Positions 1-9,456 are shown, numbered from the stretch's first letter. The stretch is 64,000 bases of DNA from Alteripontixanthobacter muriae (GCF_013336795.1 NZ_JAAFZT010000035.1:172353-236352), one strand, 5' to 3'. Numbers and translations are program-made. The notes: generated from the letters alone by a model not told the origin.

Positions 1-291
1 GGCGTGGAGAGCTTCCTGGGTCGCCTGATCGCCCTAGCCGCAAGAGACCTGGCGCAGGAACGCCTGACCTGCTTCTCCGCCTTCCGCTTCCTGTATGAGA
101 GGCTACTCGGCGCAGAGGCGCGCCCGTGGTTGCCGGCGGCCTTCTGCGGCGCCGCCGCACTGCCGCAGATCCGCCCGGCCTGGCGGCGGGAACTGCTCCA
201 GTCCATCAGCGAAACCGCGGCAACCGCACCGGGCTGGTCGAGCCGCGAACCGGGCTTCTTTCCCGAATTCATTGCGTTGGAAGAAGTGTAA
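1..291 (+). CDS. hypothetical protein, probably the 3' end of a gene cut by the window edge
   Basis: The frame is open from the first base and stops at 289-291. A GTG at position 4 could start a 95-residue protein, but no ribosome binding site can be seen because the window begins there, so this is more likely the C-terminus of a longer protein. The product is rich in Ala, Leu and Arg, with a likely helical first half (LIALAARDLAQ) and several Trp residues. No motif identifies its function. It lies 56 bases upstream of another unknown gene on the same strand. Confidence 0.45.
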   Translation, partial: GVESFLGRLIALAARDLAQERLTCFSAFRFLYERLLGAEARPWLPAAFCGAAALPQIRPAWRRELLQSISETAATAPGWSSREPGFFPEFIALEEV

Positions 292-347
292 GCCGAGGCC
301 GTTTGGCAGCAACCGCTCTTTAACCGGTCGTATGTCAGTCCTGCTGG

Positions 348-917
348 ATGAACGCGCCTCTCCTTTTGCCGCTTGGCAAGCCCCCGAGCCCCGCCGAACT
401 GATCCACGTTGCCACAATCTGGCGCGGAGCAATGCTCAATCTTTTCGCCCGTTGCGAGGTTCTTGTTCACGAAGCCTTGCTGGCGATCGAGAGTGCCGGA
501 GTGACCCTTCCAAAAAATGCACGCCATGTGGGTGCGAGAGCACGCCTCAATGTCCTGTCCAACCTGATCGAACAGCACGAACTGAACGGGGGTGGGAAGG
601 CAGTGCGGGGGCGCCTTGCGGAGTGGGAGAAACTAATGGATCAACGCTGCGCGCTAGCGCACGGGGTTTTCGAATTCACTCAGGGCAAGGCGGTCCTGCG
701 GCATACTGATTTCACGGGCGGAAAAGAGAAGGCGCGCAGCTACGGACCGCTGGGCTGGCAGGACATGCTTTCGCAGCTGGGAGAGCTTGAAAAGCTGCAG
801 AATGACCTGCGGAGCCAGCTTGGTCAGGTCCGAGCTGATTGCCGGAACAGGAAATTGGCAGCGGGCTCCGCGAAAACCACCGAGGTGAAGCAAGCTACCG
901 CGCCCCAGACGGTCTAA
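348..917 (+). CDS. hypothetical protein, 189 aa
   Basis: This frame starts at an ATG and has chromosome-like codon usage. The product appears soluble and mostly helical; the stretch around residues 25-60 and the region before residue 160 look like amphipathic helices, and the last 30 residues are polar and probably disordered. There is no signal peptide and no recognised catalytic motif. Its TAA stop (915-917) overlaps the TAG stop of the acyl-CoA synthetase on the other strand, so the two genes are convergent with overlapping ends. Function unknown. Confidence 0.6.
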   Translation: MNAPLLLPLGKPPSPAELIHVATIWRGAMLNLFARCEVLVHEALLAIESAGVTLPKNARHVGARARLNVLSNLIEQHELNGGGKAVRGRLAEWEKLMDQRCALAHGVFEFTQGKAVLRHTDFTGGKEKARSYGPLGWQDMLSQLGELEKLQNDLRSQLGQVRADCRNRKLAAGSAKTTEVKQATAPQTV

Positions 918-2761
918 CGCTTGTAGAGTGCGTTCAGCCGGTCGCCGTAGATGTCGCGTATCTTGTGGCGGCGAATCTTCAGGCTGGGCGTCATCTGTTC
1001 GTTTTCTATCGCGAATTCCTCATCCGCGAAGGCGAACTGCCGCACCCGTTCGATCACGGACAATTCTTCGTTCACCCGGTCGATGCCGGCTCGAACCGCA
1101 GCCCTGAACTCAGACAGTTCCTTCAGCGTGGCCAAATCGGCCGGTTGCCCGTTAGCAGCCGCCCAATCCTGCGCCCACTCGGCATCTGGCACGATCAGGC
1201 CGACCAGATAGGGGCGCCTGTCGCCTGCAACCATCGCCTGTCCAATCTCGGGCTGCAGCGTCAGCATGCCTTCGATCTTTTGCGGCGCGACATTGTCGCC
1301 CTTGTCGTTGACGATCATGTCCTTCTTGCGATCGGTGATCTTGATGCGGCCGCGCTTGTCGAAATGGCCGATATCACCCGTGTGGAGCCACGGCGCATCG
1401 CCCGGCGTGGCGGGGTCGATTTGCAGGACGCGCGCGGTTTCGGCAGGGTTCTGCCAGTAACCATGCATCACCAACTCGCCGCGGCAGAGGATTTCCCCAT
1501 CCTCGGCAATCCGCACTTCCACGCCGCGCAAGGGCGGCCCAACCGTGTCCATCGCGATCCCGGCAGAAGGGCGATTGCAGCTGATGATGGGGCCAGCCTC
1601 GGTCTGGCCGTAACCTTGCAGGAGCGTCAGGCCCATCGCATCGAAAAAGGTGCCCACCTCGGGATTGAGCGGCGCGCCGCCCGACACCATGGCCTTCAAC
1701 CTGCCGCCGAACTTCTTGCGGATCTTGGGGCGGAGCATGGCGCCAACCACCGCATCCATCGGCCTGTCCAGCAGCGGTGTCCGACCGGTCCGCGCGCGGT
1801 TACCTCCGATCCGCAGCGCATGGTTCATCAGGACATTGGCAGCCTTGCCCTGCTGCTTCACCTGTTTGAGAATGCGCGTTCGCAGCACTTCGAACAGGCG
1901 CGGCACCACAACCATGATGGTCGGTTGCACTTCCTCGATATTGCTGGCCAGCTTGTCGAGACCTTCGGCATAATAGATTTCGGCACCCAGGCCGAGCGGC
2001 AGATATTGCCCGCCGGTATGTTCATAGGCGTGGGACAGGGGCAGGAAGCTGAGAAAGCGTTCCTTCTCCCACTTGAAATCCTGCGCGATCACTTCGGCAG
2101 CGCCATGCACATTGCACATGATGGCGCCATGATGCTGCATCACCCCGCGCGGGGCACCGCCCGTGCCGCTGGTATAGATGATGCAGGCGGTATCTCCGCG
2201 CCCGATCGTCGCCATCCGCGCCCGCACCGCTGCGCGCGCGCGCGCGGCATCGCCTGAAGTGAGCGCTGCCCAATCGTGGAACCGCAGCCCGCCCGACTGA
2301 TATTGGCGCAAACCTTCCATCGGGATGAGGTCTTCGGCAATGCCGGTCCGCATGATCGCCGGCAGCAGGGGCTTGGCCAGCTTCGCGCCCGAAACGATGA
2401 CCGCCCGCGCACTCGAATTGTCGAGGATATGCACATGATCGCGTTCGGTGTTGGTGGTGTAGGCGGGGACGGTGACGCAACCCGCCGCCATGATGGCGAG
2501 GTCGGCGATGCACCACTCCGGCCGGTTCTCCGAAACCAACGCTACGCGGTCGCCGTCGACCAGCCCCATGTCGCGCAGGCCTTGCGCCAGCAGGCAGACC
2601 TGATCCGCAACCTGGTTCCAACTGAGTGGAACCCAAACGCCATCCTTCTTCGCCACCAGGAAGGGTGCGTCTCCGCGCAGTTCCGCGCGGTCGAGGAACA
2701 GCGATACAAGGTTGGGAAATGTGTCGAAATCGGCCAGCTGCACTGGAATCTCCTGCTCCAT
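914..2761 (-). CDS. long-chain acyl-CoA synthetase (AMP-forming)
   Basis: This 615-residue protein of the ANL superfamily should activate a fatty acid with ATP to an acyl-adenylate and transfer it to CoA at the cytoplasmic face. The phosphate-binding A3 motif is at about 196-206 (YTSGTGGAPRGV), with Gly-Arg where Thr-Lys is commoner. YGQTEAG follows near 390 (A5), then HTGDIG (A7) and ITDRKKDMIV (A8). The C-terminus keeps SLKIRRHKI, as in FadD15-like synthetases. The length is typical of long-chain enzymes with the extended form. The start is an ATG at the expected N-terminus. The gene stands alone, convergent with the unknown gene on its left; the exact chain length used cannot be read from the sequence. 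Confidence 0.9.
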   Translation of the reverse strand: MEQEIPVQLADFDTFPNLVSLFLDRAELRGDAPFLVAKKDGVWVPLSWNQVADQVCLLAQGLRDMGLVDGDRVALVSENRPEWCIADLAIMAAGCVTVPAYTTNTERDHVHILDNSSARAVIVSGAKLAKPLLPAIMRTGIAEDLIPMEGLRQYQSGGLRFHDWAALTSGDAARARAAVRARMATIGRGDTACIIYTSGTGGAPRGVMQHHGAIMCNVHGAAEVIAQDFKWEKERFLSFLPLSHAYEHTGGQYLPLGLGAEIYYAEGLDKLASNIEEVQPTIMVVVPRLFEVLRTRILKQVKQQGKAANVLMNHALRIGGNRARTGRTPLLDRPMDAVVGAMLRPKIRKKFGGRLKAMVSGGAPLNPEVGTFFDAMGLTLLQGYGQTEAGPIISCNRPSAGIAMDTVGPPLRGVEVRIAEDGEILCRGELVMHGYWQNPAETARVLQIDPATPGDAPWLHTGDIGHFDKRGRIKITDRKKDMIVNDKGDNVAPQKIEGMLTLQPEIGQAMVAGDRRPYLVGLIVPDAEWAQDWAAANGQPADLATLKELSEFRAAVRAGIDRVNEELSVIERVRQFAFADEEFAIENEQMTPSLKIRRHKIRDIYGDRLNALYKR

Positions 2762-2823
2762 CCCGCCGTCTAGCGCGGCTTGAACCGGCGGGTGTTAGCC
2801 ACAGCACCGGTTTGCGGCAAGGT

Positions 2824-4587
2824 TCAGTCGGCGGTAGCGCCTTCCACTGGTGCTGCTGGCTCTGTCGAGAGCATCGCTTCCAGGCGCGGATCGCGGGCCG
2901 ATCGCCAGCCTTGCGCGGTTCGCAGCGCAGCATTCGCCTTCAACGGCGGAGTGCGGGCGGCGATCGTTTCATGGCCCAACGCTTGAAGGGCGGGGATCAT
3001 CGCCAGTAAGACGGTATTGTCCTCGACTATCACGGAATCGCCATAGGCCATGATCAGCGGCAGGCCGAGCGCTTCGTCCAGCGGCAGGCCGAAATCGATG
3101 ACGCCGATGATCGAACGGGCGACCTGAACCGGAATGGTCGATCCGCCCGCTGCCCCGATCAGCAGGAATGGCGCGCCTTGCGGATCGTAGACCAGCGTCG
3201 GCGCCATGGACGATCTCGGGCGCTTTCCGCCCTCTACCCGGTTGGCGACGGGAACACCGTCGATGTCTGGCGAAAAGCTGAAATCCGTCAGTTCATTGTT
3301 GAGGTAGAAACCGCCGAACAGCAGACCCGAACCGAAAGCGCCCTCCACGGTCGAGGTGTAACTAACGACATTTCCGTCCGCATCGGCCACGACGAAATGA
3401 GACGTGCCATTCTCCACCGGTTCGTCGCCATCGGCCTGGGCCAGCGGTGCGGATGGAGGAACGCCGGGAAGGGCTTCTTCAAGCGCCGTATCACGATCAA
3501 TCAGCCGCCCCCGCGCCTCCAGATAGGCAGGGTCGATCAGCCCCGCGGTCGGAACCGGCACGAAGTCCGGATCGGCGAGGTAGAGCTCCCGGTCGGCATA
3601 GGCGAGGCGCTGCGATTCAAGGAACAGGTGCCAGGCAGTGGGTGAATCGGGTCCAAGCATCCCAAGGTCGAATTGCTCGAGCTGCTCGAGCATGGCCAGC
3701 ACGGCGATGCCCCCTGACGAGGGCGGCCCCATGCCGCAGATGCGATATGAGCGGTAGTATCCGCAGATAGGCTCTCGCTCCTTGGCCGCATAGCCTTCGA
3801 TATCCTCGGCGGTCATGCCGCCAGAGCGCGGCGTCGCTGCGGACACTTTCGCTGCCAACGCCATGGGGAGCTCGCCCTCGTAGAAGGCTTGCGGCCCCAG
3901 CCGAGCGATTCTTTCCAGCGTTGTCGCAAGCGCGGGATTGGTCACACGCGTGCCAGTGGCGACCGGCTCTCCGGCCGCATCGTAGAACAGGGCGCGTCCG
4001 GCGGGATCGGCACTGCCGCGGGTCGCGCTGTCCCGCAGCGAGCTTTCAAGCCGGCGGTTTACGACCCAGCCATCGCGCGCAAGCGCTATCGCGGGCGCGA
4101 ACAGCTCCGCCCATTCGAGCCTGCCAAAGCGGGCATGCGCTTTCGCGGCCAGCGCGATGTTGCCGGGCACACCTACGCTCAAGCCGCTCAGCACGGCCTC
4201 GCGGAACGGCAGGGGTTCGCCATCCGCCCCCAGAAACCAGTCGGGGGATGCAGCAGAAGGCGCGGTTTCGCGTCCATCGAAGCTGGTTACAGCACCTTGC
4301 TGCGTTCCATGCAGCATGAATCCACCGCCACCGATCCCGCTGCTCTGCGGTTCCACGACCGTCAGGGCCAGCATGACCGCGATGGCGGCATCACTCGCGC
4401 TGCCGCCCTGTGCCAGTATGGCGAACCCGGCATCCTCCGCGCGCGGGTCGGCCGCGCTGACCGTACCCAAGGGCGCAACGGCAGAGTCGATGGCTCCGGT
4501 CCGCGGAGCGAGGGTTCCTGGCGGGCTGGTGGTGCAGGCGGACAGTGCCAGCGGAATGGCGAGTGCGAAAGCGGAAAGGCGAAACAT
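2824..4587 (-). CDS. ggt: gamma-glutamyltransferase / glutathione hydrolase, lipoprotein form
   Basis: This is an Ntn-hydrolase that cleaves the gamma-glutamyl bond of glutathione outside the cytoplasm and matures by self-cleavage before the nucleophilic Thr. That Thr lies in ENGTSHF (about residue 395), followed by the conserved VVSYTST stretch; PSSGGI and ASDAAIA family motifs are also present. I chose the ATG at 4587 because it gives a lipoprotein signal peptide (MFRLSAFALA, lipobox LSAC) and sits 10 bases after the pyrD stop. The frame extends to a TTG at 4623, which would place charged residues ahead of the signal. The protein is 587 residues, the usual size. It follows pyrD closely and may be co-transcribed. 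Confidence 0.9.
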   Translation of the reverse strand: MFRLSAFALAIPLALSACTTSPPGTLAPRTGAIDSAVAPLGTVSAADPRAEDAGFAILAQGGSASDAAIAVMLALTVVEPQSSGIGGGGFMLHGTQQGAVTSFDGRETAPSAASPDWFLGADGEPLPFREAVLSGLSVGVPGNIALAAKAHARFGRLEWAELFAPAIALARDGWVVNRRLESSLRDSATRGSADPAGRALFYDAAGEPVATGTRVTNPALATTLERIARLGPQAFYEGELPMALAAKVSAATPRSGGMTAEDIEGYAAKEREPICGYYRSYRICGMGPPSSGGIAVLAMLEQLEQFDLGMLGPDSPTAWHLFLESQRLAYADRELYLADPDFVPVPTAGLIDPAYLEARGRLIDRDTALEEALPGVPPSAPLAQADGDEPVENGTSHFVVADADGNVVSYTSTVEGAFGSGLLFGGFYLNNELTDFSFSPDIDGVPVANRVEGGKRPRSSMAPTLVYDPQGAPFLLIGAAGGSTIPVQVARSIIGVIDFGLPLDEALGLPLIMAYGDSVIVEDNTVLLAMIPALQALGHETIAARTPPLKANAALRTAQGWRSARDPRLEAMLSTEPAAPVEGATAD

Positions 4588-4597
4588 GCCGCGCCTG

Positions 4598-5668
4598 CTA
4601 CTCGCTTGCCACCGCGGCTTCAATCGTGTCGAAGCCGTCGCGTTCCATCAGCCGCTCAAGTCCTCTGGCGATGCGGCGGGCGATCCCCGGCCCCTCATAC
4701 ACCATGGCGCTGTATATCTGGACCAGACTGGCACCGGCGCAAATTCGCTCCCAGGCATCTTCCGCACTGGCGATCCCGCCTACGCCGACGAGTGGTAGCG
4801 CACCCCCGGTCGCCTTGCGAAAGTCGCGCAGCCGGTCCAGCGCCATCTGCCGCAGCGGAGCACCCGACAACCCACCGGCCTCTTCCCTGCGCGGACTGGT
4901 GAGCCCATCGCGCGATAACGTGGTATTGGCGACGATCAGCGCGCCGAGTTGCTTGTCCATCGCGATACGGGCAATCGCGTCGATATCGGCCGGCGCGAGG
5001 TCCGGAGCGACCTTCAGGAAGATCGGCGGCCTGGTGCCATCATCAGTGTGTTCGTCACGGGCGGCGATGACGGCATCCAGCAGGCCGACCAGCGCGCTCT
5101 CGTCCTGCAACGCCCGCAATCCTGGCGTATTGGGGCTGGAGATATTGACCGCCAGATAGGATGCCAGCGGCGCCATGATCCCGGCCATACGCGCGTAGTC
5201 GGCAATGCGGTCGGGAGAATCCTTGTTGGCGCCGATATTCACGCCGACGATGCCGCCGCCCCGAGAACGCGACCCGGACTCGGCAAGTGCGGCCCGCGCG
5301 CGCAACCGTTCCGCCGCCGGTTCGGCTCCGCCATTGTTGAACCCCATGCGGTTGATCACCGCCCTGTCCTGCGTCAGCCGGAACAGGCGAGGCAGCGAAT
5401 TGCCGGATTGGGGCAGGGGCGTGATCGAACCCACTTCGGCGAAGCCGAATCCCAACCCCAGCAGTTCGTCGGGGACGAGCGCATCCTTGTCGAACCCCGC
5501 CGCCATTCCCACCGGATTGGGGAAGGACAGCCCCGCAACCTTCGTCGCGAGCTTCCCCACAGGAGCACGGGGACCGGGCGGACGCAGGCGCAGCGCGCGC
5601 AGGGCGAGGGTATGGGCCCGTTCGGGGTCGAGCCTGAACAATGCGGGGCGCAGCAAGCCATAGAACAT
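4598..5668 (-). CDS. pyrD: dihydroorotate dehydrogenase (quinone), class 2
   Basis: This enzyme oxidises dihydroorotate to orotate in pyrimidine synthesis and passes electrons to quinone at the inner membrane. Class 2 features are an N-terminal helical arm (MFYGLLRPALFRLDPERAH), FMN-binding GMAAGFDKD, NRMGFNN, and the catalytic Ser region NISSPNTPGL, then VGVGGI and GASLVQIY at the phosphate end of the barrel. The frame is open further upstream to 5854, but the ATG at 5668 gives the canonical N-terminus and a 356-residue protein. Its stop lies 10 bases ahead of the ggt start. Confidence 0.93.
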   Translation of the reverse strand: MFYGLLRPALFRLDPERAHTLALRALRLRPPGPRAPVGKLATKVAGLSFPNPVGMAAGFDKDALVPDELLGLGFGFAEVGSITPLPQSGNSLPRLFRLTQDRAVINRMGFNNGGAEPAAERLRARAALAESGSRSRGGGIVGVNIGANKDSPDRIADYARMAGIMAPLASYLAVNISSPNTPGLRALQDESALVGLLDAVIAARDEHTDDGTRPPIFLKVAPDLAPADIDAIARIAMDKQLGALIVANTTLSRDGLTSPRREEAGGLSGAPLRQMALDRLRDFRKATGGALPLVGVGGIASAEDAWERICAGASLVQIYSAMVYEGPGIARRIARGLERLMERDGFDTIEAAVASE

Positions 5669-5943
5669 CGCTTGGCCTATGCGGCCTGAGCCGCGCGATG
5701 TCGATATGGCCGGAGCGCCACCTGCAGATCCGCCTGACAAATTTCCGTCATGAAAGGTCGAAAATGGATGCAACCGGCAAGTTTTGTCGATTCCATACAA
5801 TCGTTGCTGAGCGAATCCCGCTATCAGGACCTTGCGACCCGAAGGGCTCGGCACAGTAATGTGAAGAGTTCCTCGACTTGAAGGACGGTTCTCGTTAATC
5901 CGAGGACCGTCTTTTTTTGTTCATGGACAGGTCGGTCACGTAA
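5669..5943. other. intergenic region with an orphan terminator; possible small RNA
   Basis: This 275-base gap separates divergent pyrD and the AraC-type gene. It must hold the promoters of both. On the plus strand it ends in a clear hairpin plus T-run at 5884-5918, only about 25 bases before the AraC-type start, although no protein gene precedes it on that strand. A short transcript ending there is therefore possible. I could not place a convincing promoter by eye. Confidence 0.4.
5884..5918 (+). terminator. Rho-independent terminator
   Basis: An 11-base stem (5884-5894 with 5901-5911, one mismatch, six-base loop) is followed by seven T residues at 5912-5918. There is no A-run on the left side, so it acts on plus-strand transcripts only. 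No plus-strand gene lies upstream within this gap, which is the oddity. Confidence 0.75.
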
Positions 5944-6918
5944 ATGGCGTCGAACGGAACCGGAAATGTAAGCTCGCACGGAGACGACCATTCTCTGCCG
6001 CTTACCGATTCCTCTCGCATAAAGCTCGATTATTACGCGCCGCCGCAATCTTTACTTTCCTATGTGACAACATTATATCATTTTCGCTGCGACGATGCGG
6101 AGATCCGCGACATGCAACCCGCCGCGATCGGCCAATTGACACTGTTCCCCTGGGGCAGGGGGACGATGCGATTTGCCGAAGGCATCGAGGATCAATCGCA
6201 TGAGTTGAACCTGCTCACGCCCACCTCGCAAGCGGCCAGCTTCACCGTTGACGGGCCGTTCCACGCGATCGGCCTTGCGCTGCTGCCTTTGGGTTGGGCA
6301 GCTTTGACCGATCTGTCCGCCTGCGAATATTCCAATCGGCTGCTGCCTGCATCTGACTGGCTGGATGGGGCGGAACAGATCGGCGCCGAACTTGCCGAGA
6401 AATACCGCAAAGGCGAGATTTCGGGCGAGGAATGCGGGCAGGAACTGGCGGCCTATGCTGCCGACAGAATGTCGCCCCCGAACAGGCGCCACATGGAACT
6501 GATCGATCAGGTCACAAAGTGGCTCGGCACCTCGCTTCATCCGCCTGTGGAGCAGCTTTATGCGCTGACCTCGTACTCTCGAAGGCAGACGCAACGTCTT
6601 TGCGAACGCTACTTCGGCCTGTGCCCGCAAGCACTGGCACGAAAATATCGCGCGCTGCGCGCTGCCATGTTGCTCAATTCCCCCGACCTGCCCGAGGCTG
6701 CGGCTACGCATATTGCCGACAGTTTCTACGATCAGTCGCACATGATTCGCGAAATTCGCCACTTTACCGGGCGAACGCCGACGCGGTTCGCCGGGTCGGA
6801 CACAGAAATTCTGCGCGAAGTGCTGCATCGCCGGAATTTGCGTGAGGTGCAGGTGGGGTTGCCGGATGATCTGATCGCCGAGGGCAAGGCGTCGGGCGAT
6901 GGTCAGGAGAGCAGGTAG
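5944..6918 (+). CDS. AraC-family transcriptional regulator
   Basis: The protein has 324 residues. The N-terminal part (about 30-150) resembles the ligand or dimer domain found in sphingomonad AraC-like regulators, with YHFRCDD and QLTLFPWG stretches. The C-terminal third carries the double helix-turn-helix: the first around LYALTSYSRRQTQRLCERYFG, cited here only by its ends, and the second ending in IREIRHFTGRTPTRF, the family signature region. Its target is unknown; the DUF885 lipoprotein gene starts about 70 bases downstream on the same strand. The start ATG at 5944 has only a weak ribosome binding site. Confidence 0.82.
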   Translation: MASNGTGNVSSHGDDHSLPLTDSSRIKLDYYAPPQSLLSYVTTLYHFRCDDAEIRDMQPAAIGQLTLFPWGRGTMRFAEGIEDQSHELNLLTPTSQAASFTVDGPFHAIGLALLPLGWAALTDLSACEYSNRLLPASDWLDGAEQIGAELAEKYRKGEISGEECGQELAAYAADRMSPPNRRHMELIDQVTKWLGTSLHPPVEQLYALTSYSRRQTQRLCERYFGLCPQALARKYRALRAAMLLNSPDLPEAAATHIADSFYDQSHMIREIRHFTGRTPTRFAGSDTEILREVLHRRNLREVQVGLPDDLIAEGKASGDGQESR

Positions 6919-6991
6919 GAACGGGGTGGCTGGCCAAACACCCGTCGCTTTGGCAGATAGGACGCAAGATAAAATTACTCTGGAGAGTGTC

Positions 6992-8842
6992 TTGCCTCTT
7001 AAATCCACCTTTTCCGCGAAATTTCCTGCCGCTTCCGGCATCGTCCTGGCCTTTGCCCTGGCGGGCTGCGCGACGACGCCGTCCACAGGCAGTGCTCCGC
7101 TCGTCACCCCCGTGGCCGCGACCGACACCGGCACGCCGGTCGTCCGCCCCACAGCCGACATCGGCACCTTTTTCGAAAATTACGATTCGGCGCAGCTCGA
7201 ACTTTCGCCGCTCAGCAAGGCCTATCGCGGGATCCGTGACGAGGATTACGGCCGCTGGGGTGATTTCAGCGATGCCGCCGAACTGCGCGAGGAACGCCTG
7301 CTGCAGAACTCTGCCGACGCCATGCAGGCAGCTTACGAGCTTGGCGAACTGCCCCAGCAGGATGCTCTCAGCTATCGCCTGTTCAACGCCATGGCGCAGC
7401 GGAGCGCCGCCACCTTCCCCTATCGCGAATATGGCTATGTTTTCGACCAGATGAATGGGGCGCAGAGCCAGCTTCCGGCTTTTCTGATCAACATCCACTC
7501 GGTTGCAGACGAAAGCCAGGCGCGTGATTACATCAGCCGCATTCAGGGCATCGGCCCCGGTCTCGACACGCTGATTGCCGAATCGCGGGAACGCGCCGCC
7601 GCTGGCGTCATGCCGCCGAAGTGGGTCTATCCCTATGTAATTTCCGACGTAAACAATCTGTTGAGCGCCGGCACGGACAATGCCGTTCTGGAAGATTTCG
7701 CAGGCAAGGTCGGAAAGCTGTCGATCGCGGATGCGACCAAGGCCGATCTGATCGCACAGGCGACTGCGGCATGGACCGGCTCGGCCGCGCCTGCCTACAC
7801 TCGTCTCCTGGCCGAAATGCAGCGACAGCAGGGCATGGCGGGCACCGATGACGGCGTCTGGCGCTTCCCGCAGGGTGCGCAATATTACGACGCACTGCTG
7901 TCCAACTACACCACGACCGACCTGACGGCGGATCAGATCCATAACATCGGTCTGCGCGAGATCGACCGGATACACGGCGAGATGCGCGCTATCATGCAGC
8001 AGGTCGGCTTCGAAGGCACGTTGCAGGAATTCTTCGAATATGTGCGCACCGATCCGCAGTTCTTCTACGATAATCGCGAGGACTACCTTGCCGCGGTGAA
8101 GGAAAAGGATGAGGCCATGGCCGCCGTTCTGCCGCGCTATTTCGGCGTATTGCCGACCGATCCGCTGCAGGTGAAAGCCGTGGAAGCATTCCGCGAACAG
8201 AGCGCGGGCAAGGCATTCTACCAGCGCCCGGCACCCGACGGTTCGCGCCCCGGCACCTATTACGTCAATCTTTACCGGCTTGAGGACATGTCCAGGAACG
8301 AGCTGGAAGCGCTGTATTATCACGAAGGCCTTCCCGGCCATCACCTGCAGCTATCCATCCAGACGCAGCTGGGCGATGTGCCGGCCTTCCGCCGGTTCGG
8401 TGGCGTCACCGCCTATACCGAAGGCTGGGGTCTTTATTCCGAGGAACTGGGCAAGGACATGGGGTTCTACACCGATCCCTATTCCGATTTCGGTCGCCTC
8501 GGCATGGAATTGTGGCGCGCGGCGCGGCTGGTGGTCGACACCGGCATCCATTCCAAGCGCTGGAGCCGGGAGCGGGCGATCGACTATTTGAAGACCAATA
8601 CGCCCAATCCCGATGGCGATATTCGCAAGGCCATCGAACGCTACATCGTCTATCCGGGTCAGGCGACGGCCTACATGATCGGCAAGTTGAAGATCATGGA
8701 ACTGCGCGAACGCGCCCGCACCGAATTGGGCGACCGGTTCGACATCCGCGAATTCCACGATGCCGTGTTGAAAACAGGACCGGTGCCGCTCGATATTCTC
8801 GAGGAAAATGTCGAAGCCTATATCGCTGCCGAGCAGGCTTGA
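6992..8842 (+). CDS. DUF885-family lipoprotein, putative metallopeptidase
   Basis: This protein of about 616 residues has a lipoprotein signal (FALAGCATT) and belongs to the DUF885 family, whose members look like zinc peptidases. The key motif HEGLPGHH is at about 444-451, with YTEGWGLYSEELG about 30 residues on, supplying further ligands. I chose the TTG at 6992 because GGAGAG stands five bases before it and because it puts the signal peptide at the N-terminus; the frame is open back to 6899, inside the preceding gene. It is probably anchored facing the periplasm. Substrate unknown. Confidence 0.82.
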   Translation: MPLKSTFSAKFPAASGIVLAFALAGCATTPSTGSAPLVTPVAATDTGTPVVRPTADIGTFFENYDSAQLELSPLSKAYRGIRDEDYGRWGDFSDAAELREERLLQNSADAMQAAYELGELPQQDALSYRLFNAMAQRSAATFPYREYGYVFDQMNGAQSQLPAFLINIHSVADESQARDYISRIQGIGPGLDTLIAESRERAAAGVMPPKWVYPYVISDVNNLLSAGTDNAVLEDFAGKVGKLSIADATKADLIAQATAAWTGSAAPAYTRLLAEMQRQQGMAGTDDGVWRFPQGAQYYDALLSNYTTTDLTADQIHNIGLREIDRIHGEMRAIMQQVGFEGTLQEFFEYVRTDPQFFYDNREDYLAAVKEKDEAMAAVLPRYFGVLPTDPLQVKAVEAFREQSAGKAFYQRPAPDGSRPGTYYVNLYRLEDMSRNELEALYYHEGLPGHHLQLSIQTQLGDVPAFRRFGGVTAYTEGWGLYSEELGKDMGFYTDPYSDFGRLGMELWRAARLVVDTGIHSKRWSRERAIDYLKTNTPNPDGDIRKAIERYIVYPGQATAYMIGKLKIMELRERARTELGDRFDIREFHDAVLKTGPVPLDILEENVEAYIAAEQA

Positions 8843-8931
8843 ACGTTAGCCACAGACCCGCAAACCCGCAGAAATGCTAACGACTCGCAACAAGCGGTTT
8901 AGCGTTGAAAGGCTGGCGACCCCTTCTTAGG

Positions 8932-8960
8932 TGAATTCGGAGCGATTTGCTCTGAATTCA
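8932..8960. promoter_or_regulatory. palindromic operator candidate of the suf operon
   Basis: Two 12-base arms, 8932-8943 and 8949-8960, are inverted repeats with one mismatch around a five-base centre; each arm contains GAATTC. The site ends 13 bases before the regulator's ATG. A possible promoter is TTGAAA at 8905-8910 with TAGGTG 17 bases later (8928-8933), which would put the palindrome over the -10 region and transcription start. By position this suits autorepression by the Rrf2-type regulator it precedes. Confidence 0.65.
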
Positions 8961-8973
8961 CAGAGAGGGCTTC

Positions 8974-9456
8974 ATGCGTCTTTCCAATCTTGCGGATTAT
9001 GCCGTTGTCGTGATGAGCGCCGCCGCGCGCCATTGCGGTTCTGCGCGCATCTCCGCGGCGGAACTGGCACAGGAAACCGGCCTTCCAGCCCCTACGGTGC
9101 AGAAACTGGTCAGCCGGCTGGTCTCAGCAGGTTTGCTGAGGTCGCTGCGCGGCGCAAAGGGCGGGTTACAACTCGCGCGCCCCGCCGCTGCCATTACCCT
9201 TGTCGATATCGTCGAGGCCGTGGAAGGGCCGATTGCCCTTACCGCATGTGTGGAAAGCGGCACGGCGACAGGCGGCAAGCGCGATTGCGGGATGGAGGAC
9301 AGCTGCGCCGTGCGTCCGCACTGGCCGATGGTGAATGCCGTTATGCGCGATGCCCTGGCCGGTATCCCGCTTACCCGCCTCGCCGATCTTCAGGCACCTG
9401 CGATTGAAGCAAGAAGCCATGGTGGTTCGCCCGCCAGGATGGAAATGACACGATGA
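8974..9456 (+). CDS. SUF system regulator, Rrf2/IscR family
   Basis: This 160-residue Rrf2-family winged-helix regulator opens the suf operon. The HTH lies in the first 65 residues ([19 protein letters not shown]) with the family loop [10 protein letters not shown]. Three cysteines at 92, 105 and 111 are placed like the cluster ligands of IscR, so it probably senses iron-sulfur status by carrying a cluster. The ATG at 8974 follows GAGAGG. Its TGA overlaps the sufB ATG. The palindrome just upstream is its likely binding site. Confidence 0.88.
   Translation: MRLSNLADYAVVVMSAAARHCGSARISAAELAQETGLPAPTVQKLVSRLVSAGLLRSLRGAKGGLQLARPAAAITLVDIVEAVEGPIALTACVESGTATGGKRDCGMEDSCAVRPHWPMVNAVMRDALAGIPLTRLADLQAPAIEARSHGGSPARMEMTR

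Noticed and set aside
839..2257. A long plus-strand frame of 472 codons over the acyl-CoA synthetase
   Set aside because: It is the mirror of a well-conserved gene in GC-rich DNA; its translation has no domain and is rich in His, Gln and Arg as such shadows are.
6073..8344. Long minus-strand frames opposite the AraC-type and DUF885 genes
   Set aside because: The plus-strand frames carry clear family motifs; the opposite frames do not.
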